Assembly (NCBI GenBank): GCA_965203135.1
Contig: CBDBBO010000001.1
Location: 992,001 to 1,056,000, forward strand
Length of the DNA: 64,000 nt
Source: CATOSD01 sp965203135
GTDB lineage: Bacteria; Chloroflexota; Dehalococcoidia; Lucifugimonadales; CATOSD01
Direction of reading: 5' to 3'
In this document: positions 7,945 through 15,164 of the stretch, piece by piece
Layout of the letters: every line of letters begins with the position of its first letter
Numbering within the stretch: position 1 is the first letter of the stretch
Program-made: the position numbers and the translations under genes
The notes under the pieces: model-generated
The model's input: the letters and a program-made list of their open reading frames with translations, nothing else
Told to the model about the DNA's origin: nothing
The model's database searches: none

Positions 7945-9216
7945 TTAGCGCCCCCTGCGCGCCTCCGCGGCCCGTCCGCGCCCCAGCAGCACGCCGGCGA
8001 GCCGCGCCAGCGACGGCGCCGCCACCGGCCCCAGCGACAGCAGCAACGACCGGAACTCGCGGTTGCCAGCGGCCCGCAGTATCGTCTCGCTGTGCCAGTC
8101 GAACGAGAAGTGCCGCGAGCCGACCAGCTCGTCGCACATGCCGCCGCCCACCACGCGCGAGAGAAGCCGCTCGATCTGGCTGTCCGCGAGAGTGGAGTAG
8201 AGCAGCCGCGCCAGGTAGCCCACGCGCAGCTCCCTGCCCAGCAGCGCCTTCCAGGCCCGCTCATAGCCCGCCAGCCGCCGCGCCGAAAAGTCGCCCGCCT
8301 CGAACGCGCCCGCGGCCGCCTCGGCCGCCAGCTCGCCCGATAGCTGCGCGTAGTAGATTCCGCCGCCCGTGGTCGGCTTCACCTGCCCCGCGGCGTCTCC
8401 AACGACCAGCACCCTGTCCGCGAACGTCCTGGGCGGCGGCCTCAGCGGTATGCCCCAGCTTCTCACCCGTCCGGCGACGCGCCGTACCTTGCCATCTCGC
8501 GAGAGGCAGCGCAGAAAGTCGTCCATGTGCCCGTTCAGCCGCTGCTGCGACATCAACCCCGCCAGCGCGGTGGACTCGCCCGTTGGCACCAGCCATCCGA
8601 ACGACCCCGGCGCGATGCTCCGTCCCAGGTACACCTCCGCATCCTCCACGCCGTCCGTCTCCACCTCCACCTGCGAGCCGATCATCAGGTCGCGCCGCCG
8701 CCCTCTGGGCAACCCGGCCATGTCCAGCAGCGGAGACCGGAAGCCGCTCGCTATCACCAGCATCCGGGCACGGAACCGGCCGTCTCCGGCCTCGCCGCCC
8801 GTAGTCACCTCGACACCGCCCGCACGCACCTCCAGGCCGGTCACGCGCGCGCCCAGCCGGTACTCCGCCCCCGCCTCCCTGGCGCGCCGCGCGATGCCGG
8901 CCACGTACGCGGCGCGGTCGATCACCGTCGCCTGCGGCTCGCCCCGCTCGATGCGGTAGCGGTGCCCCGCCGGCGACACCACCGTCGCAGCGTTCGCCCG
9001 GTGGTGCACCACCGAGTCGTCGGGCGGAAAGCGCCGCACGCAGTCCATGCCGATGATGCCGGTGCACAGCTTGTCGCCCACTGCCTGCCCTGAGCTTGCC
9101 GAAGGGTCGCGCCGCCAGTCCAGCACCGAGACGTGGCGGCCGATCTCCGCCAAACCGAGCGCAGTCTGATTGCCGGCGGGCCCAGCGCCCACCACTATCG
9201 CGTCAAACGATTCCAT
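7945..9216 (-). CDS. Geranylgeranyl reductase-family FAD-dependent oxidoreductase
   Basis: A 423-residue flavoprotein of the PHBH/GGR superfamily, which reduces isoprenoid chains or hydroxylates aromatic compounds. The dinucleotide site VVGAGPAGNQTALGLAEIG is at the N-terminus, and the second FAD motif is RVLVVGDAAGQVKPTTGGGI. The KLCTGIIG segment near residue 50 fits geranylgeranyl reductases. Residues about 36-45 (PSASSGQA) are encoded by a copy of repeat B at 9084-9108, inserted in frame just after the first Rossmann strand-helix. Homologues should lack this peptide. It converges on the upstream lyase gene and diverges from galU. Confidence 0.88.
   Translation of the reverse strand: MESFDAIVVGAGPAGNQTALGLAEIGRHVSVLDWRRDPSASSGQAVGDKLCTGIIGMDCVRRFPPDDSVVHHRANAATVVSPAGHRYRIERGEPQATVIDRAAYVAGIARRAREAGAEYRLGARVTGLEVRAGGVEVTTGGEAGDGRFRARMLVIASGFRSPLLDMAGLPRGRRRDLMIGSQVEVETDGVEDAEVYLGRSIAPGSFGWLVPTGESTALAGLMSQQRLNGHMDDFLRCLSRDGKVRRVAGRVRSWGIPLRPPPRTFADRVLVVGDAAGQVKPTTGGGIYYAQLSGELAAEAAAGAFEAGDFSARRLAGYERAWKALLGRELRVGYLARLLYSTLADSQIERLLSRVVGGGMCDELVGSRHFSFDWHSETILRAAGNREFRSLLLSLGPVAAPSLARLAGVLLGRGRAAEARRGR
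9084..9108 (-). repeat. Repeat B inside a coding sequence
   Basis: CTGAGCTTGCCGAAGGGT and flanks match the intergenic repeat B copies. It lies in frame within the GGR-family gene and encodes DPSASSGQA. Confidence 0.85.
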
Positions 9217-9228
9217 GCTCCTCCGTTA

Positions 9229-9315
9229 AGTCCCCTCTCCCTTGACGGGAGAGGGTCAGGGTGAGGGTGACGAAATCCCTTCCCCCTCGCAGGGGGAAGG
9301 TTAGGATGGGGGTGA
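9229..9315 (+). repeat. Repeat A, two tandem variants
   Basis: A CCCTCTCCCTTGACGGGAGAGGG variant ending GAGGGTGACG is followed directly by the standard CCCTTCCCCCTCGCAGGGGG variant. They occupy the divergent gap between the GGR-family gene and galU. Confidence 0.8.
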
Positions 9316-9339
9316 AGCCGCTACTCCAATCCCAAACAC

Positions 9340-9369
9340 TTGCGGCCCACAAATCGAGCCGCATAGAAT
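9340..9369 (+). promoter_or_regulatory. Candidate promoter for the uridylyltransferase gene
   Basis: TTGCGG at 9340, an 18-base spacer, then TAGAAT at 9364, 80 bases before the chosen start codon. Confidence 0.4.
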
Positions 9370-9448
9370 TATGGTGCGCGGCGGGGCGGGCCGCAACCCT
9401 CGCACGGGCCGTCCACCGCCGCACATTCCCCCCGCGGAGGAGGTCCAG

Positions 9449-10309
9449 TTGACTGTTCGCAAGGCCGTCATTCCCGTCGCCGGCTTCGGCACGCGCTTTC
9501 TGCCCGCCACCCGTTCGGTGCCCAAGGTGCTCATCCCCGTGCTCGACCGACCTCCTCTGCACCTGGCCGTGGAGGAGGCCGCGCGCGCCGGCGTCGAACA
9601 CGTCGTGCTGGTCGTATCCCCGGACCAGCAGTCCGTCGCCGACTACTTCACACCCAAGCCGGCGGTGGAGGAAGCCCTGGAGCGCCGCGGCAATCGCGCC
9701 CTGCTGGAGATGATGCGCGACATCGCCCGGATAGCCGACGTAAGCTGCGTGACCCAGCACGAGCCGCTCGGCCTGGGTCACGCCGTGTTGATGGCGCGAG
9801 AGGCCGTGGGCCACGAGCCGTTCTGCGTGCTGCTGCCCGACGACGTAATCTGGAGCGACGCGCCCACCATCGGGCGCATGGCCGAGCACCACAACTCACT
9901 GGGCGGTCCCGTTATCGCGGTGAAGCGCGTGCCGGACGAGGCCGTGCCTAGCCTGGGAATCGTGGACGCCCGGCACGTCTCCGGCGCGATTTCCCGAATC
10001 GCCGGCATGGTGGAGAAGCCGCGCCTGGAGGACGCGCCGTCCAACCTCGCCATCATAGGGCGGTACGTTCTGCCCCCGCGCATATTCGACACGCTGCACC
10101 GCGTCTCGCCCGGAGCCGGTGGGGAGATCCAGCTAACCGACGCCATCGCGGCGCTGCTGCCCACCCAGACCGCGCACGCCTACGAGTTTCCCGGCGTCCA
10201 CTTCGACGTCGGCACCCCGCTCGGCCTGCTCAAGGCCTCCGCCTACGACGCGCTGCGCCGCCCGGACACCGCCGCCGACTTCCGGCGCTGGCTGTCCGAG
10301 ACGCTCTAG
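9449..10309 (+). CDS. galU: UTP-glucose-1-phosphate uridylyltransferase (GalU-like)
   Basis: Makes UDP-glucose from UTP and glucose-1-phosphate for envelope glycans. The 286-residue product starts KAVIPVAGFGTRFLPATR (nucleotide-binding loop) and has KVLIPVLDRPPLHLAVEEA. Further on are LGLGHAVLMA, LLPDDVI (metal-binding Asp pair) and a late FDVGTPLGLLKA. Start is TTG 9449, with GGAGGAGG five bases upstream; the longer frame to 9371 overlaps the promoter-like region. Most residues fit GalU rather than a dTDP-glucose synthase, and the length is normal. Confidence 0.93.
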   Translation: MTVRKAVIPVAGFGTRFLPATRSVPKVLIPVLDRPPLHLAVEEAARAGVEHVVLVVSPDQQSVADYFTPKPAVEEALERRGNRALLEMMRDIARIADVSCVTQHEPLGLGHAVLMAREAVGHEPFCVLLPDDVIWSDAPTIGRMAEHHNSLGGPVIAVKRVPDEAVPSLGIVDARHVSGAISRIAGMVEKPRLEDAPSNLAIIGRYVLPPRIFDTLHRVSPGAGGEIQLTDAIAALLPTQTAHAYEFPGVHFDVGTPLGLLKASAYDALRRPDTAADFRRWLSETL

Positions 10310-10344
10310 CGCTCCATGCCGTCGCACCGCCGCGAGAAGCGCCC

Positions 10345-10857
10345 GTGAACTGGCGCGGCGACCCCAACCTCAGCCACATGAGCGACGACGACTACCTGCG
10401 TCAGCTCATCCAGCACCTCACCGACCTGGCGCACGCCAACCCGAACGACGCGCGCACGCTCTTTCTGCGCGGCAACGCCTACCTCGACCGCGGCGACTCC
10501 GAAAACGCTATCGCCGACTACTCCCGTGTGCTGGAGCTGACCCCCGACGACCCCGTGGCCCTCAACAACCGAGGCATCGCACTGCGCCAGAGCGGCGACC
10601 CCGACGCCGCCATCAGGGACTACGCCAGGGCAATCGAGCTCGATCCCGGCTACCGGGACGCCCACAACAACATGGGCATCGCCCTGTCGGACAAGGGGGA
10701 GTACGACCGCGCCATCGCCTGCTACACAGAGGCCATCCGCATCGACCCGGCCTACTGGTACGCCTACAACGACCGGGGCCTGGCGCTGTGGGCCGTCGGC
10801 AGGCGCGACGAGGCGCAGCGGGACTACGAGACGGTGAAGAGGCTGCTGGCGGGCTGA
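10345..10857 (+). CDS. Tetratricopeptide repeat protein
   Basis: A 170-residue protein built almost wholly of TPR units. Three consecutive 34-residue repeats are clear (ARTLFLRGNAYLDRGD.., ALNNRGIALRQSGD.., AHNNMGIALSDKGE..), with a fourth ending AVGRRDEAQRDYETVK. No signal peptide or membrane segment is seen, so it is probably a cytoplasmic scaffold. Start GTG 10345 has AGAAG before it; ATG 10378 is an alternative without a ribosome site. It follows galU by 35 bases and is likely co-transcribed. No function beyond protein-protein interaction can be read. Confidence 0.85.
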   Translation: MNWRGDPNLSHMSDDDYLRQLIQHLTDLAHANPNDARTLFLRGNAYLDRGDSENAIADYSRVLELTPDDPVALNNRGIALRQSGDPDAAIRDYARAIELDPGYRDAHNNMGIALSDKGEYDRAIACYTEAIRIDPAYWYAYNDRGLALWAVGRRDEAQRDYETVKRLLAG

Positions 10858-10860
10858 CGG

Positions 10861-10931
10861 GCAATCCGATAAGTCCCTTCCCCCTCGCAGGGGGAAGGTT
10901 AGGATGGGGGTGACAACTTGGCCGTCGGATG
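10861..10931 (+). repeat. Repeat A with palindromic arms
   Basis: Standard core with outer arms GCAATCCGAT and CGTCGGATGC, between the TPR gene and the convergent DUF393 gene. Confidence 0.75.
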
Positions 10932-10935
10932 CGCT

Positions 10936-11298
10936 CTAAGCGCGCCGCCCGCCGACCCGACAGCCGAATCCGATTCTCCGCCGGTTCGCGGCGACCCACC
11001 TGTATGCCCGGCTGCCCAGCGCGCCCATCCCCGGAAGCCACGCCACCGGCGCCAGAGGCATCATCAGCGGCATCCGTACCGTAAGGGCGCGGAAGGCGTA
11101 GTACCCCTCGAACAGCCGCCCGTCCTCCGAGCGCAGGTACGCCGCGCGGTCGAGGTCATCCCACGTAAGACCGTCGGGCGGCTCGGCCAGCGACTGGTAC
11201 GTCTGCCATCGCACCCGGCCCGTCACGTCCAGAGCCGACAGGCAACGCCGCACAGCGCGGCAGAACCCGCAATCGCCGTCGTACAGCATCGTGACCAT
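10936..11298 (-). CDS. DUF393 (DCC family) thiol-disulfide oxidoreductase-like protein
   Basis: A 120-residue protein beginning MLYDGDCGFC, the DxxCxxC motif that defines the DCC/DUF393 family, a thioredoxin-like fold of unknown substrate. Family features WQTYQSL and the hydrophobic PLMMPLAPVAWLPG are present. The C-terminus ends in an Arg-rich RRRIGFGC. GGAG lies 6 bases before ATG 11298. The right flank is the left half of a repeat A copy split by an insertion sequence. Confidence 0.85.
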   Translation of the reverse strand: MVTMLYDGDCGFCRAVRRCLSALDVTGRVRWQTYQSLAEPPDGLTWDDLDRAAYLRSEDGRLFEGYYAFRALTVRMPLMMPLAPVAWLPGMGALGSRAYRWVAANRRRIGFGCRVGGRRA

Positions 11299-11329
11299 CG
11301 CCCACTCCGCGCGCCGACTTAAACCAAGA

Positions 11330-11341
11330 GTCCCTTCCCCC
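11330..11341 (+). repeat. Left half of a split repeat A copy
   Basis: GTCCCTTCCCCC is the left half of repeat A; its continuation lies at 12859-12888. The two halves are separated by an IS and a MITE. Confidence 0.85.
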
Positions 11342-11342
11342 C

Positions 11343-11402
11343 GTGCGACCTCAAAATCAATGGTTACCGAACGAGAGTTGTGACCTCAAAATTACGGTTA
11401 CC
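11343..11402. repeat. IS left end: tandem terminal motifs
   Basis: Two direct copies, GACCTCAAAATCAATGGTTACC (outer, split here as GACCTCAAAAT and GGTTACC) and a second with ATTACGGTTACC (inner), about 36 bp apart. They are inverted relative to the pair at 12591-12650. Confidence 0.8.
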
Positions 11403-12572
11403 AGCGGTGTTCCAGTTTAGGGGGTCTCCACGCCTCCACGCCAGGCCTTGCAGCTTCTCGATCTCCGAGTCGATCTGACGACTCAGCCACAGCGGGTTGA
11501 GCGACGCGTACAGCTTCTCGAACACCACCCGCCGAGCACCCACAAGCGCCCCACTCCCGAGCATCCGCTTGTACGGCGTCATCCCCTCGTCGTGCATACG
11601 CACCACCCTATCACCCTGCCGACTCTTCCCAACGAGCCGGCGCACCGGCTGGAAGAAGTTCGCCTGCAGCCGCGCCAAAGAGTACACCTGCTGCATCTGC
11701 CTGAAGGCCGCGGACGAAGAGTACCGGCTGTGTCCGGTCAGCCGACGCACCACCGCGCCGTTCTTCTGCTCGACGTGCGCGCTGTCGTTCTTACGGTACG
11801 GCCTGCTCCTTGTGAACGTGATGCCGTTGTTCTCGCAGTAGGCGTACAGACCGCGGTTGATGAACTCAGAGCCGTTGTCCGAGTCCAGCCCCAGCAGAGG
11901 CACAGGCAACCTCCCCCGCATCCTGCGTATCGCCGCACCCACACGCTCCTGCGTCTTGCCCCACACAACGTCCATGTCCACCCATCCCGTAGCTACGTCC
12001 ACCGCCGTCACGGTCCACAGGTAGAACCCCTCAGTGGTCGTCCCGCAGTGCGCCACCGTGTCCACCTCCACGAAGCCGGGCCGCGCGTCATCCCACTCCC
12101 AGTGGGTCCGCACCGGGATACGGTTCCGAAGCGAAGTCCCTGCCTTGGTCAGGCTGGTCACCCTCTTCCTCACCGGCGCCTGGTGCACGGCCAGCAACCG
12201 CTCGAGCGTCGCCGCGCTCGCCCGCCCGAGCCTGGTCTCGGTGGAACAGTCCAACTCCAGTTCGCCGAACTCAGCCAGCCGCGACGCCAGCTCCCCCACG
12301 AACGGGTGCAGCCTTCTGGCGCCTATCCCGCCCGCCGCCTCGTGCACCACCCGGACCGCCTCGGCCACCTCCGGACCGTACTCGACCGGTCTGCCCACGC
12401 GCCCTCCCTTACGTTCTCGCCTCCGACCCGACAGGGCTCGGGTCGCCGACTTCCTGTGATAGCCGGTCAGAGCTTCCACCTCGTCCAGTATCTTCCCCTT
12501 CTCCTTCTTATCCGCCTTCAGGTACCTCTCCATCTGCCATTTCAGGTACTCTCGGACGCTCTTTTGGTTCAC
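11364..12572 (-). CDS. DDE transposase with integrase (rve) core
   Basis: A 402-residue transposase. The N-terminal helix-turn-helix region (REYLKWQMERYLKADK..., EVEALTGYHRKSATRAL) precedes an RNase-H-like catalytic domain. The triad is visible: D in FVEVDTVAH, D in GLDSDNGSEF and E in NDSAHVEQKNG. Start GTG 12572 is set by GGAGG five bases upstream; the frame is open into the right terminal repeat but that is not needed. The last codons read through the inner left terminal repeat and stop within the outer one, so the gene spans nearly the whole element. It appears intact. Confidence 0.93.
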   Translation of the reverse strand: MNQKSVREYLKWQMERYLKADKKEKGKILDEVEALTGYHRKSATRALSGRRRERKGGRVGRPVEYGPEVAEAVRVVHEAAGGIGARRLHPFVGELASRLAEFGELELDCSTETRLGRASAATLERLLAVHQAPVRKRVTSLTKAGTSLRNRIPVRTHWEWDDARPGFVEVDTVAHCGTTTEGFYLWTVTAVDVATGWVDMDVVWGKTQERVGAAIRRMRGRLPVPLLGLDSDNGSEFINRGLYAYCENNGITFTRSRPYRKNDSAHVEQKNGAVVRRLTGHSRYSSSAAFRQMQQVYSLARLQANFFQPVRRLVGKSRQGDRVVRMHDEGMTPYKRMLGSGALVGARRVVFEKLYASLNPLWLSRQIDSEIEKLQGLAWRRGDPLNWNTAGNRNFEVTTLVR

Positions 12573-12590
12573 GGTTACCTCCAGCTTTTG

Positions 12591-12650
12591 GGTAACCGTA
12601 ATTTTGAGGTACATTCTCCACTTCGGTAACCATAATTTTGATGTCATGCG
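12591..12650. repeat. IS right end: tandem terminal motifs
   Basis: GGTAACCGTAATTTTGAGGT (inner) and GGTAACCATAATTTTGATGT (outer), the inverted counterparts of the left-end pair. Confidence 0.8.
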
Positions 12651-12660
12651 CCCCCTTGAC

Positions 12661-12858
12661 ACGTGTGATGCAGATTAGATTTGTGGAACTACCACACAAG
12701 AGGCAGGTTGATGTGGATAACCGAGTTTGATGGCCTTTTCTTGCGGTTTAGGCACCACCTTCGACTCAGCGCAGCCCTGGCACCGGCCAAATTGGCGGCT
12801 TTTGGTCCGAAAACCGCCCTAAACAGGCATATCGGACACTTTAATGTGCATCACGCGT
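12661..12858. mobile_element. 198-bp MITE-like element, target duplication TTGAC
   Basis: Left end ACGTGTGATGCAGATTAG matches the complement of the right end, ACGCGTGATGCACATTAA, at 15 of 18 positions. TTGAC flanks both sides (12656-12660 and 12859-12863), so the element has its own 5-bp target duplication. It contains no plausible gene and is less GC-rich than its surroundings. Its ends differ from those of the adjacent IS, so another transposase must have moved it. Confidence 0.85.
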
Positions 12859-12888
12859 TTGACGGGGGAAGGTTAGGATGGGGGTGTC
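12859..12888 (+). repeat. Right half of the split repeat A copy
   Basis: TTGACGGGGGAAGG followed by TTAGGATGGGGGTG continues the half at 11330-11341. Removing both insertions and their duplications restores a canonical repeat A. Confidence 0.85.
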
Positions 12889-12943
12889 GAATGGGACACA
12901 ACCCGCCTTATCAAGGCCGAACAGTTATCCAGACAGCCACACC

Positions 12944-14587
12944 CTACAGCGACGCCTGCCTGCTGTGTATGCCCGTCGCGCCGCTGGGCCTCGCGGGGTT
13001 CACTTCCTCCGTCTGCGGCGTGCCGTTGCTCTCCACGGCTCGCACCTCGAAGGTGTGACGCCCCGCCTCGAACGGCCAGTCGTATCTCCAGATCACCCAG
13101 GTGGTGCCGGAGAGCGGCGACCTCAGCCGCGCCTCGTGCCAGGGGCCTTCGCCGTCGACGCGCACCTCCACCCGCGACACGCCGCGCGCGCCCGCGTGTG
13201 CGATGCCGCCGACCGGGACCAGCCGGGCTTCCCCCTCCTCGATGATCGAGTCGACCGCCACCGTGTCGACGACCGAAGTGGTGTGCATGCGCGCGATCTC
13301 GTCCCAGCCCCGCTCCACCCAGTAGCCGTCCCTCACCCCGCTCTCGCTCACCACCTCGATTCCGGTTATCCACTTGGGCTGCTTCATACCATAGCGGTCC
13401 GGGATCCAGATTCTCAGCGGAAAGCCGTGATCGAACGGGATGGGGCGTCCGTCCCAGGCGTACGCCAGCATGATACGGGGGTCCGACTCTATCAGGTCCA
13501 GCGCCACCGTCTCGTAGAAGCCGTCGCCGCTGGTGATGTCCAGGTAGCGCGCCTCCTCGGTCGGCTGCACGTCCCTGAGAATGTCCTGCAGGCTCACGCC
13601 CGTCCAGTAGGTCGTGCTTATCAGGTCGCCCCCGACGCTGTTGGATATGCAGGAGAGCGTGACGAACTCGCTCCGGGACTCGTAGTTGTTCATCAGGTCG
13701 TCGAGCGTGAACTCGGTCGGCGCGTTCACCATGCCCACGACCGGCAGCGTGTACGTGGCCCCGTCGATCAGCGTCGGCTCGGACCGGATGAACACCTTGT
13801 AGTGGTCTCTCACCTGCGTGTACTCGGGACGGGTTCCCAGCGCCGGCTTCACCGGGTCGTCCTCGTTGGGCAGCTCGATCATGGCCGCTGAGTCGGGCAG
13901 ATTCCCCTTGGTCGCGGCCAGCTCCTCCTCCAGCCTGCTCTGGTCGCTCATCGACAGCACCCGCCCCAGCCCGACGCCGGCCACCGTCACCGCCGCCGTC
14001 GCCGCGCCAACTCGGATGAGGAACTGGCGCCGCCCGTACACAACTACCGAGCTATCGCCGTCCTCCGATTCGTAGACGGTCGAGGTCGCGAGCACCAGCC
14101 TGCGCGACATCCAGACGGAGGCGAACCCCCAGACGAGGAACAGCGCCAGCAGCCACACGAAGACCAGGATAAGGCTCGCCGACGACTGGGTGATGCTCAC
14201 GGTCATCAGGGCCACTATCACGCCCGCGATCGCCCCGAAGAGCAGCCCCAGCTCCCGCCTAAGCTCCGGCCCGCGCCACTGGACTATGGCGTAGACCACC
14301 GCGGTCGCGACGACTCCGGCCACGAAGAACCCGCCGACGGCCATGATCTGCTCGGCGGTCTTGGCGAAGTCCTTCACGCTCAGGTTAACGAACATCAGGA
14401 CCTCGATCATCGTGTCGATGCCGAACGTGACCAGAGGCCCCGGCAGCTCGCGCGCCACCAGGTCGAACGTGTCGAAAGGGGGGAACGACAGGTCCAGCCA
14501 CCTGTCGCCCAGGTACATCAAGGCGACCATCGGCGCCGACAGCATGACGCCGGTCAAGACGGCAAGTCCGAGGCTGCGCACTCTCAT
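12944..14587 (-). CDS. Membrane-anchored molybdopterin-dependent (sulfite oxidase-family) oxidoreductase
   Basis: A 547-residue fusion. Residues 1-165 hold about five hydrophobic membrane segments. A twin-arginine motif GRRQFL with a hydrophobic stretch (RVGAATAAVTVAGVGL) follows at about 185, in mid-protein. From about 255 onward is an oxidoreductase molybdopterin-binding domain, with the expected molybdenum-ligand Cys in VTLSCISN (C313) and PFDHGFPLRIWIPDRYG. A C-terminal Mo-co dimerisation domain (VEVRVDGEGPWHEARL, WVIWRYDWP) closes it. This layout resembles sulfite oxidase or YedY-type enzymes joined to their own membrane module. The substrate is unknown. The mogA-like gene at 5.6 kb could supply cofactor. 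Confidence 0.88.
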   Translation of the reverse strand: MRVRSLGLAVLTGVMLSAPMVALMYLGDRWLDLSFPPFDTFDLVARELPGPLVTFGIDTMIEVLMFVNLSVKDFAKTAEQIMAVGGFFVAGVVATAVVYAIVQWRGPELRRELGLLFGAIAGVIVALMTVSITQSSASLILVFVWLLALFLVWGFASVWMSRRLVLATSTVYESEDGDSSVVVYGRRQFLIRVGAATAAVTVAGVGLGRVLSMSDQSRLEEELAATKGNLPDSAAMIELPNEDDPVKPALGTRPEYTQVRDHYKVFIRSEPTLIDGATYTLPVVGMVNAPTEFTLDDLMNNYESRSEFVTLSCISNSVGGDLISTTYWTGVSLQDILRDVQPTEEARYLDITSGDGFYETVALDLIESDPRIMLAYAWDGRPIPFDHGFPLRIWIPDRYGMKQPKWITGIEVVSESGVRDGYWVERGWDEIARMHTTSVVDTVAVDSIIEEGEARLVPVGGIAHAGARGVSRVEVRVDGEGPWHEARLRSPLSGTTWVIWRYDWPFEAGRHTFEVRAVESNGTPQTEEVNPARPSGATGIHSRQASL

Positions 14588-14696
14588 CGAACAGGCTCCT
14601 GCATCAAGCTCAGAGATTCCACCTCTGTACCAGTGTAGCAGGTTGAGGTACTGTGACGCACTTGCGGAAAAGCGGCGAAATCCGACGCCAAAACCA

Positions 14697-14724
14697 TTGA
14701 CGCGAACGCCTGTGCTGATATACG
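14697..14724 (+). promoter_or_regulatory. Candidate promoter for the VOC gene
   Basis: TTGACG, 16-base spacer, TATACG, 82 bases before the VOC start codon. Confidence 0.35.
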
Positions 14725-14805
14725 CTGTTCTCCACGTCGCTCACTAGTCCGCCGCCGACGGGTGCGTGAGCGCTGGAAAACACACACAATCAGGAGGACC
14801 AGTAC

Positions 14806-15162
14806 ATGGGTAACCCGGTAGTCCATTTCGAGATAGGCGGCAAGGACGCCCAGAAGATGCGCGAGTTCTACGGCGAACTGTTCGACTGGGAGCTGGAGGT
14901 ACACGACATGATGGGCGGCTACACCACGGCGGCCGTCGGCGAGGGCGGAATAGGCGGAGGCCTGGTGCAGTGCTCGCCTCCCATGCCGCCCAACTACACC
15001 GCGTTCTACGTTCAGGTCGACGACGTGCAGGCCGCGCTCGACAAGGCGGGATCCATGGGCGCCACCACGCTGCTGCCGCCCACACCCATCCCCGGCGTCG
15101 GCACCATGGGCATGTTCTCCGACCCGGACGGCAACGCCATAGGACTCTTCAAGGAAGAGTAA
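14806..15162 (+). CDS. VOC superfamily (glyoxalase/bleomycin-resistance fold) protein
   Basis: A single-domain 118-residue VOC protein. The first beta-alpha-beta unit has VVHFEIGGKDAQKMREFYGE and the second contains TAFYVQVDDVQAALDKA. It ends FSDPDGNAIGLFKEE, the usual closing strand with a metal-ligand Glu/Asp region. CAGGAGGACC precedes the ATG. Such proteins are small dimeric metalloenzymes or binding proteins; the substrate cannot be told. It converges on the phosphotriesterase-like gene with only two bases between stops. Confidence 0.88.
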   Translation: MGNPVVHFEIGGKDAQKMREFYGELFDWELEVHDMMGGYTTAAVGEGGIGGGLVQCSPPMPPNYTAFYVQVDDVQAALDKAGSMGATTLLPPTPIPGVGTMGMFSDPDGNAIGLFKEE

Positions 15163-15164
15163 CC

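Larger units (their letters stand above)
11342..12650. mobile_element. Complete insertion sequence, 1309 bp, target duplication CCCCC
   Basis: Bounded by imperfect terminal inverted repeats (left CGTGCGACCTCAAAAT, right complement CGCATGACATCAAAAT, 12 of 16 identical). It is flanked by CCCCC at 11337-11341 and 12651-12655, a 5-bp target duplication inside a repeat A copy. Each end also carries a second inner copy of the terminal motif (11382-11402 left, 12591-12610 right; core CCTCAAAATTACGGTTACC). The transposase therefore probably binds tandem sites at each end. One transposase gene on the minus strand fills the element. I cannot assign the IS family without a database search. Confidence 0.9.

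Noticed and set aside
9084..9108. DPSASSGQA as a functional peptide or linker of the flavoprotein
   Set aside because: The DNA is a copy of an intergenic repeat seen many times in the window, so an insertion is the simpler explanation.
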